This document shows, piece after piece, positions 35,000 to 46,343 of a DNA stretch of 64,000 bases. The position numbers and the translations under genes are program-made. Source of the stretch: Dallia pectoralis (Eukaryota; Chordata; Actinopteri; Esociformes; Umbridae); contig CM055748.1 of NCBI GenBank assembly GCA_029465975.1, forward strand, positions 12,868,253 to 12,932,252, given 5' to 3'. Numbering within the stretch: position 1 is the stretch's first letter; every line of letters begins with the position of its first letter. The notes beneath the pieces were generated by a model. That model was not told where the DNA came from. It worked only from the letters and a program-made list of their open reading frames with translations, and searched no databases.

Positions 35000-37647
35000 C
35001 AGGGTTGGGCAGGTTACCTGTCCAGTGTCCACAATTGTAATCTGTAACGTAACTGATTACTCAAGCTCAGTAATGTAATCTGATTACTTCCAAGTTAAGA
35101 GGCATTGAAAAACAAATAGGAATATTATCAATTGAATGCCTTTTGAGGTTAAGAGTTTACATAGCTGGCAAAAAAATGAATGTGCATATTGCCATATGGT
35201 TTATGCAAAGTGCCTTTGGAAAGGGTTTCTGAAGCATTAATTTCGATTTCAAAATTATTGGCCTCTACAATCTCTACAATACAAAAAAGTCTGTCAGATA
35301 TTCAGTCATTACAATTCCCATTGATTCACAATCTGACTTTATCTGAACATAACCCAAAGTCATAAAATGTGTTAGTGTAATCTATATCATGATTTATTTT
35401 ATCAATGAGACGAGAAAGAATAAGGTTAGACTCTCAAGAGCACAGAGATACTCCAAACAACGGTGCTAAGAATTTTTAACCGACGTCTTTATAAAAGCTT
35501 ACAAACATGTGTACATAGATCACCATATCAGTTTACACTTGACACAGTCTGGCAGTTGGGTTCAACACACATAGAATAAAAAAAATAAAAAAGATTTCCC
35601 TTATTATTTTATCTCACTTGGGTGGACCCACCTACAATGTAAGTAAAAATAAAAGCATATAAATGTTCTTTCCAAAATCAAATACTTTCTATTCGACATC
35701 AGAATCCATTCATCCTGTTCTGGTATGAATACACTCTACAACACCGATTTAATTGGCCTATTACAATTCAGTGTATATAAAAGAAATAAAAATATAAGAA
35801 ATATACATTAGACAGTCAATAACACATTTTTTATAAATTGAACAAAATGTCCTACCACACTTGATACAAGGTGTGTGAATGAAAGTGTTTACTTCAATGT
35901 CTTTTCGAACGTTCTTTCACGACTCAATGTACAGACTCAAATGGAAAAATAAAAGAAAACCTGACCAATTCCGTGTAAACAGTGGGACACGTATGAAATG
36001 CAACGGCAAAACTCCCACACAAGGTCTCCTCAGCTAGCTTAGTTAACTTGTTAAAACCACGAACAATTTAGTTATAACTTCTATTATTAATGGTTTCACC
36101 GAATATTCAAACAGCCTCTCTCGGTTGATGTCTATCCGAATGAAAGAAAAACAAAGAAAACCTACTAGTCTAGCCAGCTATCCAGAATCTAATTGGCGGA
36201 ACTCACTTGTCAATCACTGGTTCCTTAATTGTGATTTGCAGATTGTCAATCACTACTGGGTAGGTCTTCTTTCTTTTTTCTGTAACGTTTATGTATATGT
36301 ATATAAATTTCAGCGAAGTAGTTTAAATGTTATTTAAATATTTCACTGGTTATTATGTGGGTTACATTATACCTGCTTACATGCTACCTTAAGCAAAACT
36401 ATATAGCCTGGTGTCGAACCTAAACGATATAGCCTGGTGTCGAACCTAAACTATATAGCCTGGTGTCGAACCTAAACTATATAGCCTGGTAAACCTAAAC
36501 GCTACATTACGATACAATACTGAGTGAAACATACGTACAATTGGTAAGTGACAAGGTTTTATGGCGTTCTAGTCTGCAACATACGAAAGTTATAGGCTGA
36601 TGTTACCACTAATGCAACCTGGAGATTCAACTAGAAAACAAAATATGTGTGTAAACGAGACCCCCGGCCATTTGGTTGGGTCATTGACCCAGTTTTTAAT
36701 TAAATAAGGGAAATCATAACCTATTGCAGTTAATTTTGCAATGTACCGTTGGCGGTCGGCAGGCGTCAATGACTTCCAATACGAAATGTTTGTCATTCAA
36801 ATACACACGATGGTCGCTGTGTTTTCCCCCAGACAGAACTCGCCCCCAGCTATGACGAGTTGCCGACTGTATTGCATACATTTACATGCGCAAACAAAAC
36901 CTCCAAATATTTCAGGGTGCAGGCGATGGATTATCTTAACGCATATTAAATATATTAACTGTTATGATGCACCTGCACTCTTATCTAAAAAAAATCCCTG
37001 TTGTCAGCAGCCAAAGATAACCAATTAAAACAATTTTCTCACATGCAAAACTGAAACGCATGGCCTACCTGAATGGAGTTGTGGTGGTACATCAAATGCA
37101 AATCATCATCGGAGTGCTTCCCGACACACATTTTTCTTAATTGTGATGTATTTAATATAAACTTGTATCGCTATGTTACAGCTATCTAAGAGAAAGTTGC
37201 CAAATCTTCTAAACAATTCCTGTCCAACAATTCCTATCGTCTATCATTGATCTGAGAAAGATGAGTCGTTAGTAGATAACTAAATCACATTCAGCGAATA
37301 TGCACTCTGCTTTACCAGCTAGACAACCAAAACAAAACAGGCTTTATAAATCAGTAATCTGTTTATGCGTGGCCAGCTTAAATCGCGTGATGATCAGACA
37401 CAACTAATGCGCAAAACCGTTACTTGCGTTCAAATTGATGTTGTTAAAAGATTAAATTAAAAAAATCTAACAATCAAAACTTCATAATTATTTCGCCCAC
37501 CTATTTATTAATTTATTTATTATTTTCAAATGAAGTACTCCAAGAAGGAATCATATATTTTTTCTAAAGCATCTGTAATCTGATTACAATATTTTAGTTG
37601 ATATCATAACGGATTACAATCACTCTTATTTCTTCCCCACAACTTTG
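35000..37647. mobile_element. Probable DNA transposon relic with TAATCTGATTAC-rich ends
   Basis: The left end cagggttgggcaggttacc and the inverted right end (reverse complement caaagttgtggggaag) share a CARRGTTG core and both lead into gtaatctgattac motifs. Flanks are gccatcat (34992-34999) and gctatcat (37648-37655), a possible 8-bp duplication with one change. Inside, a minus-strand fragment at 36590-36796 belongs to a repeated fish protein family. hAT is suggested by the 8-bp flank; an ISL2EU-like element is an alternative. Confidence 0.45.
36617..36796 (-). pseudogene. Exon-like fragment of a repeated fish protein family
   Basis: Reads YWKSLTPADRQRYIAKLTAI, GYDFPYLIKNWVNDPTKWPG, VSFTHIFCFLVESPG. 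I recall this pattern (ADRQRY, KWP.ISFPDIF) as the N-terminus of a multicopy fish family of uncharacterised proteins with SWIM and YqaJ-like domains that travels with DNA transposons. The frame meets a GT donor after ESPG. The continuation was not found, so this is a fragment. Confidence 0.45.
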
Positions 37648-37655
37648 GCTATCAT

Positions 37656-39195
37656 GCCAATTCATTGTCATGTCAAACATGTGTTAGTCTTTAACAGCAA
37701 TGCACTTGGCAAAGTACAACATGGGTTAAAACTCAGTCCCATCTAGACTGACAGAACACATAACCTTCGGCTGAGCATTGTACAGATCCCCAAACCAAAG
37801 GACATACAATGTAAATGACAGGAGAGTAGAGAACAGAGACTATAGGAATGAGGCAATGCTACATCATGGTAAAGTTCCAGAGGGTAAATCTTTAGATCAA
37901 TTTCTAGACAGAAGCAGTCAATGACAGAAGAGCTGAGGGGAGAGATGGCACCAGGTAGAGAAAGTGAGAAGAAATGATACAGGCATCTAAAAAAGTGATA
38001 AGAGATACTGTAGATTTGTAAGATGTCTTGCAAATCTATTTGCTGTGGAGGTGAACACCAGCTGACATTACACAGCATGGCTCTGTTGACAGTGAGACAA
38101 TGCAAACATCAAAATATTACCTGGCTGCCTGACATTCAACCCATCTTCTGACTCACTGCCCGTTTCCCAAATGTCACTCTGGTCTAAGAAAGTGCACTAT
38201 ATATGGTCTATGGTGCCGTTTGGGATGCATCCGATTCCTCCTCCGCATCTCCTGCTGCTAAAGCCAACATTTAATCTCTCTACAAACACAGCTTGTCTCC
38301 AGTTGAAGACCCCCATCTGCCCTTGCTGAAAGACAGTGGCAAGGAGTGGGCCTGTCTGCTGATCCAGAGCCCCAAATCCTCACAAGTACATCTTCTTTCA
38401 GCCTGCCAGTTGTGCCCTTGGTCACCATTACCAAGAGCAGAAGTGTGGTCTACCTCCCTCTGATGCAAACGTATTGAGGCAGCTGCTAAATAATCAGAGT
38501 GAATCAGAATGTGTCCAGGGTTACCATGCAGGAACAAGTTAGGTCTAAGGAAGTAGAAAGGGGTAGAGAGAACCAAAAACAAAGAAAGAGAGACAGTTAG
38601 GCAGGAAGAGAGAGAATGAGAAGGGGAACGGGCCCCGGGGCAAAGAAAATTGATCTATGGTCTTTGCGGTCTCTTTAATCCCTTTAACAGCTTCTCTGGG
38701 GTTTAGTGGTTCTAGTGGCACAACAACACAATGATGAACAGAGACAGACACACAGAGTAAACATAGGTAGATGTAATGTGTATCCCTGTGCTTTAACCAA
38801 AGGTTACATCAATTCATTACAGGCAGTCTGGAAGCGGTCACTGTCCCTGTGAATGTTTGGATAAACAGCTGAGAGATGGGGCTGGTGACAAGTCTCAAAT
38901 TCATATACTGAGCTGATTCATGCAAGGTCAGTGAAGAGACAAAACAGGAAGGCAATTCAGACTACTAAAATGAGCCCCAGGAAATTCCCTGTCAGTGATT
39001 GATGCATGAAAGATGTTAAGCAGTGAACTAGCTGTCACAGTCAGCTAAATAAGTCCATGGACCTGATGAATGGCTAAACATCTCACCACCTGCTCTAGCT
39101 GGTACATTGGACTGATTGTACAACAAAACTACTGATAAGAGCAATTCAAAAGCACTTGACTGCATTGATTTTGGTTAATGATCTTGCAAAAGATT
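37656..39195. other. Unassigned; one palindromic-repeat copy
   Basis: 38155-38235 carries gtgcactatatatggtc and tggtgccgtttgggatgc, a degenerate copy of the palindromic repeat. Minus-strand frames at 37743-38105 and 38280-38582 have no recognisable motifs and are probably chance. Confidence 0.4.
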
Positions 39196-39197
39196 TA

Positions 39198-39286
39198 CAA
39201 CGAGCGCCGCCGCAGTTTCGACGAGCGCCGCCGCAGTTTCTACGAGCGCCGCCGCAGTTTCTACGAGCGCCGCCGCAGTTTCTACG
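39198..39286. repeat. 21-bp GC-rich tandem repeat (4 units)
   Basis: Four units of cgagcgccgccgcagtttc plus ta or ga, a striking GC-rich island (five CpG per unit) in AT-rich surroundings. Confidence 0.95.
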
Positions 39287-39999
39287 ATCACCACCAAAGT
39301 GAGCCCTCACCACCAAGAAAGAAAGGAAAAACTGTAGGATCATGGTCTAGGCCATACTACTGATCTCATCACCAGGTTGTTATATATATATGGTTGTTGC
39401 AATATCTGGTGTGCCTCCTTGTCTACACTTGATGATCTTTACAGTGCACCATGATGCATGTAATGCCTTCAATAATTTTGCGCAGATTTACATTTTTCAA
39501 CAATAAGTACTTGTAGATCTTTTGTTCCTTGTTGACCCTAGCTATATACAGTATCTCTGCAGTATCCAACCAAAAGACTTTCAAGGAAATCCCTCAGTAA
39601 CTGCTAATATTACATAGGTCAAGACACAATTATGCAACAACTCTATTGAATGTCTTCTTTGTATAATTTCTTAGAAAGATATTTATTTGTTTACAAGATA
39701 ATATTAAACAATGTTTTGTCATGATTTTAGCCTATAAATAAACAAAAGCTGCATTTTTCAATAAGAGTGTTTTGCCCCTACTATACAGCCCTGATTCACC
39801 TGTCTCATCCAACACATGAGAAGATGGTCAGAGATGCTGAGAGATAAAGAGTATGAATGAGACGGAGGAAAAATGTACACAGGATGTAACAACATTAACA
39901 CAACTTAAGGGGAGAAAAAACCTCAACAAGAGAATCTGAGACAACATGAATTTTAGATGCCTCCTGTGAACAACAAAGAGAACCATAAACACAGCAGCA
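39287..39999. other. Unassigned intronic sequence
   Basis: No supported coding or mobile-element feature. Confidence 0.4.
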
Positions 40000-40590
40000 G
40001 CATCAGTGCCAGCATCAGTGCCAGCATCAGTACTAGCATCAGTACTAGCATCAGTACTAGCATCAGTACCAGCATCAGTGCCAGCATCAGTGCCAGCATC
40101 AGTACCAGCATCAGTGCCAGCATCAGTGCCAGCATCAGTGCCAGCATCAGTGCCAGCATCAGTGCCAGCATCAGTGCCAGCATCAGTGCCAGCATCAGTA
40201 CCAGCATCAGTACCAGCATCAGTGCCAGCATCAGTGCCAGCATCAGTACTAGCATCAGTGCCAGCATCAGTGCCAGCATCAGTGCCAGCATCAGTGCCAG
40301 CATCAGTGCCAGCATCAGTGCCAGCATCAGTGCCAGCATCAGTGCCAGCATCAGTGCCAGCATCAGTACCAGCATCAGTGCCAGCATCAGTGCCAGCATC
40401 AGTGCCAGCATCAGTACTAGCATCAGTACCAGCATCAGTGCCAGCATCAGTACTAGCATCAGTGCCAGCATCAGTGCCAGCATCAGTGCCAGCATCAGTG
40501 CCAGCATCAGTGCCAGCATCAGTGCCAGCATCAGTGCCAGCATCAGTGCCAGCATCAGTGCCAGCATCAGTACTAGCATCAGTGCCAGCA
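40000..40590. repeat. 12-bp minisatellite (about 49 units)
   Basis: Units of agcatcagtgcc with two variants, agcatcagtacc and agcatcagtact. The variants are clustered, not evenly spread, giving a readable pattern. The unit has no stop in several frames, so frames of 200-300 codons appear on both strands (for example a GTDA repeat on the minus strand). There is no start context, exon structure or non-repeat domain to support coding. Confidence 0.95.
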
Positions 40591-41285
40591 TCTTTAAGGA
40601 GATACTTTTCCCTAAAGCTACCTCCAGTGCGATGAGGTGAACAAAAAGCTGATGTTACACTTGGTGGTAAATCAACCACAGCTCTCTTGATTGATATAGC
40701 CATTTCTTGTAGATCTGACCACACTTGAATACCTGCGTGAAGTTGGCCCCCCACCCAACGCAAAAAGTCGGGAAATTAGTCTCAAACGTTTGTGCTCCGT
40801 TTGTGCTGCTTTAGTTTTTTTTATATTAAAGGATACTTTTTAGGTCATTCAGGGGTCACTCAGCCCCCCACAATCTCAGAATTCAGTCAAAATAGTGTCG
40901 ATCGTTTGTGCTCCGTTTGTGCTGGTTTGTGCTGTTAAAATTAGGGTTTGTGCTGTTGCGGTATTTTTTCTATTTCACATTTTAATAATGGTCGATTACA
41001 TCATCAGCCCCCCACAATCTCAGAATTAAGTCAAAATAGTCTCAATCGTTTGTGCTCCGTTGGTGCTGGTTTGTGCAGCAAATATTTTCGTTTGTGCTGC
41101 TTTACTTTTTTAGATATTAAAGAATACGTTATAGTTCATTCAGAGGTCACTCAGCCCCCCACAATCTCAGAATTAAGTCAAATTATTCTCAATCGTTTGT
41201 GCTCCGTTTGTGCTGGTTTGTGCAGCAAATATTTTCGTTTGTGCTGCTTTAGTTTTTTTATATTCTGTTTTTTAATAATGGCTGA

Positions 41286-41408
41286 TGACGTCACCAGCCC
41301 CCCCACTTGCTCCAAATGAAGTGAAACTAGTCTCAATCGTTTGTGCTTCGTTTGTGCTGCTTTAGTTTTTTTTAATATTCTGGTTTTCAATAATGGGTGA
41401 TGACGTCA
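41286..41408. promoter_or_regulatory. Two consensus CRE palindromes in the left foldback arm
   Basis: TGACGTCA occurs at 41286-41293 and 41401-41408, each inside the module gatgacgtcaccagcccccc. A mirrored third copy lies at 42454-42461 in the right arm. TGACGTCA is the full consensus for CREB/ATF binding; binding itself is not shown. Confidence 0.5.
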
Positions 41409-41888
41409 CCAGCCCCCCCAGGTACTTTTCACTGTTTTCCAAATTTGGTGATTTATTACATGAGTCCAGATGCCACGCTTCAACACTGTGTACTTCCTTT
41501 TTTGTGTTTTGGAGAACTTGTCTTTGTACTGAACTGTTTCAGGCATGAATTCAATCCATTTCTCAAATGGAACTTCAAGCTCATAAGCTTTGCATTCTTC
41601 GGGTCTCAGAGAACAGGACTGTGGCTCAAAATCTGTGTCATCACTACTGCCACTTGTTTCATGGTCATGTGCATAGTTTAACCCTAAAGCAGACCAGATG
41701 TTGTGTCTGTTCAATTTCACAAATGTGTACAGTGCCTTTGCAGTGATCTTTTTTTCTAGTTGCTCACTCAGCACAGTCCAGATGCTGTTACTAGGAGTAG
41801 ATATTTTACCACTTTCTACTATGGCCTCTTTTGATGAACAAAGGACTGTGAAAATGGAATCCCTGTCTACTGCTGGCTTTTTGGGCAT
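41406..41888 (-). CDS. 160-residue protein of the foldback element (N-terminal fragment)
   Basis: Starts MPKKPAVDRDSIFTVLCSSK and continues with SNSIWTVLSEQLEKKITAKA, LYTFVKLNRHNIWSALGL, an acidic Ser/Asp/Glu stretch (SGSSDDTDFE) and FEKWIEFMPETVQY. I recall relatives of this opening in uncharacterised fish transposon proteins but cannot name a fold. The last residues (STWGGW) are read from the inverted arm itself, so the original protein has been cut off by an internal deletion. No DDE motif is present. Non-functional as a transposase; whether the stub is made is unknown. Confidence 0.5.
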   Translation of the reverse strand: MPKKPAVDRDSIFTVLCSSKEAIVESGKISTPSNSIWTVLSEQLEKKITAKALYTFVKLNRHNIWSALGLNYAHDHETSGSSDDTDFEPQSCSLRPEECKAYELEVPFEKWIEFMPETVQYKDKFSKTQKRKYTVLKRGIWTHVINHQIWKTVKSTWGGW

Positions 41889-43045
41889 CTGGCATAAAGT
41901 AAAACATAATTAGTTAAACAATTCTGACTTCTGTTTTGGGTCAGGTGTTTCATCAACATGTTCATGTACATAGTTACATTAAACATTTTAATATTAGCAT
42001 TGTGATTTCTGTTGCCAAAACCATTGCCAAGCTTGTTTGTTGTACTATGAATCAAAAACAAATTACTTACTTTCGACAGGAATATGATTTCTGTAAGACT
42101 TCTATAACGACATATGCTTTAATTTATCTACTCAACGCTATACAGTACTCAAAAGCATGCTTACGATGCAAAAAGGATTGATGCTATTTTGGGTTAATTC
42201 TGCGCATGTGGTATGTTGAGTGACCTCTGAATGACCTATATAATATACTTTAATATCTAAATAATTAAAACAGCACAAACGATTGAGACTAATTTCAAGT
42301 GGGGGGGGGCTGGTTACGTCATCAGTCATTATTAAAAAACAGAAAAAATACCGCAACAGCACAAACACTAATTTTAACTGCACAAACCAGCACAAACGGA
42401 GCACAAACGATTGAGACTAATTTCACTCGATTTGGAGCAAGTGGGGGGGCTGGTGACGTCATCAGCCATTATTAAAAAACAGAATATAAAAAAAACTAAA
42501 GCAGCACAAACGAAAATATTTGCTGCACAAACCAGCACAAACGGAGCACAAACGATTGAGACTATTTTGACTTAATTCTGAGATTGTGGGGGGCTGATGA
42601 TGTAATCGACCATTATTAAAATGTGAAATAGAAAAAATACCGCAACAGCACAAACCCTAATTTTAACAGCACAAACCAGCACAAACGGTCGACACTATTT
42701 TGACTGAATTCTGAGATTGTGGGGGGCTGAGTGACCTCTGAATGACCTAAAAAGTATCCTTTAATATAAAAAAACAAAAGCAGCACAAACGAAAATATTT
42801 GCTGCACAAACCAGCACAAACGGAGCACAAACGATTGAGACTATTTTGACTTAATTCTGAGATTGTGGGGGGCTGAGTGACCTCTGAATGAACTATAACG
42901 TATTCTTTAATATCTAAAAAAGTAAAGCAGCACAAACGAAAATATTTGCTGCACAAACCAGCACAAACGGAGCACAAATGATTGAGACTAATTTCCCGAC
43001 TTTTTGCGTTGGGTGGGGGGCCAACTTCACGCAGGTCACTTGAAT

Positions 43046-43440
43046 CTATGATCTATTCCATCTCACCACATCAGTTAGTGTCAGTCTGACTGAATTCATC
43101 TTTGTAAAATAATTTATCTTGAGAAGAACATCATGAAAGAGACTACAGTACAGACAGACCCAATGTGTTTCCCCCCAGAGATCTGGAGTTATGATGTCGG
43201 TTTCTTACAGCCTTTAAAGTCTGTGTCCCAAAAGGCAAAGCTGGGGGCTTGCTTTGCCAATAGCTATGGATATCTGCCTTGAGTATTTTCTGCTATATTA
43301 TATAAATAATGCACTACATAAAAATTATAGGATATATGAATAAACAGAGTGTATAGTGCCGTCAATATGTTATTTTAATTATCATCATTAGTTCAGCTGC
43401 ATGTTCCTGGTTTTAGAACTATTTTACCAACCGAACACAA
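43046..43440. other. Unassigned intronic sequence
   Basis: No supported feature between the foldback element and the LINE copy that follows. Confidence 0.4.
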
Positions 43441-43444
43441 TCTA

Positions 43445-44345
43445 TTGTGCTGAATGGAGTTAGGTCTGATAGGCTGGACGCACAGAGGTGTACCTCAGGG
43501 ATCCATCCTAGGGGCAGTTCTTTTCACTATATACATTAACGATATTGGTCAAACTGTTAATTCCACGTTCCATCTTTAAGCTGATGATACCATTCTTTAT
43601 GCTTGTGCTCCAACGATCGATGCTGCTTTGACCAGCACACAGTTTGACTTTAATAATATGCAGATGGCACTTAAAATTGAAAGCTTCACTCTTTGGATGG
43701 TTCTATAATTGAGGGGGCGCCCTCATATAACTACCTTGGAATTTGGATTGACAGTGAACTTTCATTGAAGAAACATACCAATGAGCTTGTTAAAAAGCAA
43801 GACAAGTGGGTAACTACAAAAACAAATATTGCTTTTCCTTAGGGAACAGGAGACAAATTGTCCAGTCAACTTTCTTGCTGGTGCTAGACTATGGTGAGAC
43901 AATACCAAAGTGCATCTGCTGCTACTCTGAAGTTACTTGACACTTTTTATCATAGTGCCCTGCGTTTTATTACTTTAGACAGTTATAATACTCATCACTG
44001 CATTTCATACCAGAAAGTTGGCTGGACCTCCTTAAAAGTGCATAGATCCCTCCGTTACTCTATTTTTGTTACCAAACCCATACTCCTTAGGCTTCCACTA
44101 TACTGAACTTCACTATTGACACATAGATCATCTGGATTCAATACTAGATCCCAGAGTTGGATAGTTTTGCAAATACACCTTTTGTAAATAATGATTTAGG
44201 TTGTTCAGCCTTCTCTTTTAAAGTACCTCAGCTGTGGAATAGTGTTCATTTTGAGTTTCGTTTGGGTATCTATGGGTCACTGAAAAAAAAAATTATGTTA
44301 GATTTTATAGTGAGAATTGTCTTTGTTTTCATTGACTGAGGTCAG
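43445..44345 (+). mobile_element. CR1/L2-like LINE 3' fragment, copy III
   Basis: Plus-strand relative of the copies at 9435-14700. Frames give QGSILGAVLFTIYINDIGQT, then ADDTILYACAPTIDAAL (catalytic ADD), DFNNMQMALKI and later TLDSYNTHHCISYQKVGWTS. Deletions and stops are frequent. The 3' end includes gctgtggaatagtgttcatt, which recurs at 48300. Confidence 0.75.
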
Positions 44346-44556
44346 GGGTCCGTTTCAAGAAGGAGGTTTAACAAACTCTAAATCTAACCCTGACCTCGGA
44401 GTTGATTTACCCTAAGATGGAAAACTGGGTTTTCGGTTTCAGAACAGCTGAATTGAGTTGGTTCAATCCACCCAGTGTAGGTTCACTCAAAGTTACGTGC
44501 GTGCACCGCCGCTATAAAAAGGCAGCATGAATGGTGCCGTGATACTACGATTCACC

Positions 44557-44690
44557 ATGGCAACCAGCATTACTACCGCATACGTCACCCCAATAGAGCT
44601 TGAAAAACTGATGCAGGCTTACAGCAACTAACACATATTTAGAAAAAAAAATGCTGCTCGGGTCAACGCGTAAGTTCCAATATAGATTTT
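44557..44690 (+). pseudogene. Harbinger Myb/SANT-like ORF, broken
   Basis: Opens MATSITTAYVTPIELEKLMQ AYSN and then meets a stop at 44629-44631; after it the frame continues HIFRKKNAARVNA. Harbinger Myb-like proteins typically open with a short Met-Ala-Thr tail, a helix ELE.LM.AY and HIF.KK. The stop and a shortened linker show decay. Confidence 0.55.
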
Positions 44691-44904
44691 TTTACATTTG
44701 ATTTTTAATTTACACAATCATTTTAATTTATACTTTTTATTAATTCCCAGTTGGATTTTTTTTTTACACTGTTAGAACAAACTACACACAGGCCTGAAAT
44801 ACACACCCATGCTCATATTTAATCACAAGTATTATTACTGGTAAAAACTGGTAGAATGGTATTGACGCTATAATCTATTTCATTTAGGTGCAATCCTGCG
44901 GGTG

Positions 44905-44968
44905 AAAAACACATTTGTGTGCCATCAATGCAGCCAATCGCATTAGGAAATCCTAAAATAAATTCTAA
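44905..44968 (-). pseudogene. Harbinger nuclease fragment
   Basis: The minus strand reads FPNAIGCIDGTQMCF, the conserved FPN.IGCIDGTH block (first catalytic Asp) of Harbinger/HARBI1 nucleases. Only this short exon-like piece is recognisable. Confidence 0.65.
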
Positions 44969-45495
44969 TAGTTTATACCAGTCTGATCTTGCAGCTCCAT
45001 GTAACCGAATTGTAATTAATAACTATTCATTGTAAAGGGTTTTGCATTATTCACCTGCAATGCTGTGGACCTCTTCTTTAATGTCTCTCACTGGTTTGGG
45101 TCCAGGGAACACGACAAACATGTCACAAATAATCTGCTCGGATGTAAGAGCATGTCCACGATGGGTTGCATTTGTGATATAAGTATGGATAAGGTTATGT
45201 ACATTTCTGATAGGCTTATTTCAACTGTATATTCTTCATTTTTCTAAAACAATGGCAACAATCTTGTGAACTTTCAATTGTTATTAACAACGCTGTGGAG
45301 TAATCAGTGTTCAATATCTGTGACAATGTAACTAGTGACGATTCTTCCTCACTCTGTGCGTAATTAGTTGGGAAATTGTTTTAGCTTATCGCATTACGCA
45401 CTGCTTGTCTGAGTGTTTTAAGTCATGATTGTGCAATATCATTTCATTGATACAGTATAGTCGTGTCACCGTTTACGGTTTGTTGTATTTATAAT

Positions 45496-46343
45496 TAGGG
45501 ATGCACGATGATATCGGCACGACATTGGTATTGGCCGATAAAAGCTTAAAATGATCTATATCGGCAGATATTAATATTTCTGCCGATGAGCATTGCCGAT
45601 AGTGTGGCGTGTTTACTATGCGCATGTGACGACCGTGAACGTAACATGAACACCAGCAACTTAAACTTCCTACACATTTCAGTTGTAAAGCACAAGTGAT
45701 GCGAGGAGGCGTAAAACAACACTCGTTCAACACTACAAATATGATTACGCATCTTAAGAGTCGTCATCCTGAGCAGCACCAAGACTTTATGAAAAGTAAA
45801 AAGGAAAAAACGCCGGCAAAAACCCATAAGCTGCCTCTACTACTTCAGTGGCAAAACCTAGAAAATACAGCAGCGAACATCCAAAGGTAATAGTTTAACA
45901 ACTAAATCATTGAATGTATTGTTCATGTTAACCAGCCGTTAGCATTAGCAGGCTAATGATGTAGCGATTGCCGTGTTATGCTATTAGCCGTCACTACTGA
46001 TGTGGTAAATACTACACTCATCGAAGTGCTCCGGGTTCTCACACAGCAGTTGCAAATTGCATTCGCATTTGATATTATGTTTAGGAAATGGAAAATAGAA
46101 AGTGTGCATGTCGTGCTACGTGAATTAAGTAAATTATTTGAACATGTATTTATTTTACTAGTAAGGACCTATCTTTATAGAGTCTATGGCAAGGACTGAC
46201 GTTTGAAGTCTGATCTTAAAAATAAAATGTGGCACTGGCATATCATTTATTCTTCTACAAGTATATTGGTATCGGCATCGGCCAAAACAAGTTTAAAATT
46301 GGCATATCGGATATCGGCCAAAAACGAATATCGTGCATCCCCA
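45496..46343. mobile_element. hAT element with intact ends (848 bp)
   Basis: Ends tagggatgcacgatgatatc and, inverted, tggggatgcacgatattcg. The flanking repeats tttataat at 45488-45495 and 46344-46351 are a perfect 8-bp duplication. Between the ends is half of a BED zinc-finger exon and no transposase core, so it is a non-autonomous internal-deletion product. The ends contain atcggc-type motifs (ggccgata) repeated in both arms. Confidence 0.85.
45696..45890 (+). pseudogene. BED zinc-finger second half of a hAT transposase
   Basis: Reads RGGVKQHSFNTTNMITHLKS RHPEQHQDF: the N-T-x-N-(M/L)-x-x-H-L-x-x-x-H segment of BED fingers, which supplies the two histidines. The cysteine pair that should precede it falls at or before 45690. 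After RHPEQHQDF the frame becomes Lys-rich and stops at 45890. Confidence 0.7.

Larger units (their letters stand above)
40731..43036. mobile_element. Mutator-like foldback transposon with long modular inverted repeats
   Basis: The outermost 50-60 bp on each side are near-perfect inverse copies (left start acctgcgtgaagttggccc). The flanks are cacttgaat at 40722-40730 and 43037-43045, a perfect 9-bp target duplication, as expected for Mutator-like elements. Arms of about 700 bp (40731-41430) and 850 bp (42190-43036) consist of alternating modules: gtttgtgctccgtttgtgct, cagccccccacaatctcag, and taataatggctgatgacgtc. The centre holds one open frame on the minus strand. Similar long-armed fish elements have been called Phantom; I use this as a likely, not certain, label. 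Confidence 0.85.
44345..45200. mobile_element. PIF/Harbinger relic, right end missing
   Basis: The left end ggggtccgtttcaagaagga is a Harbinger terminus that I recall from fish. A Myb-like ORF start lies on the plus strand at 44557 and a transposase fragment on the minus strand at 44905-44965. The opposite orientation of the two genes is allowed in this superfamily. No inverse end was found before the hAT at 45496, so the right boundary is approximate. Confidence 0.65.

Noticed and set aside
39828..40763. A 311-codon GTDA-repeat protein and its counterparts on the other strand
   Set aside because: Produced by the 12-bp array; open in several frames on both strands at once.
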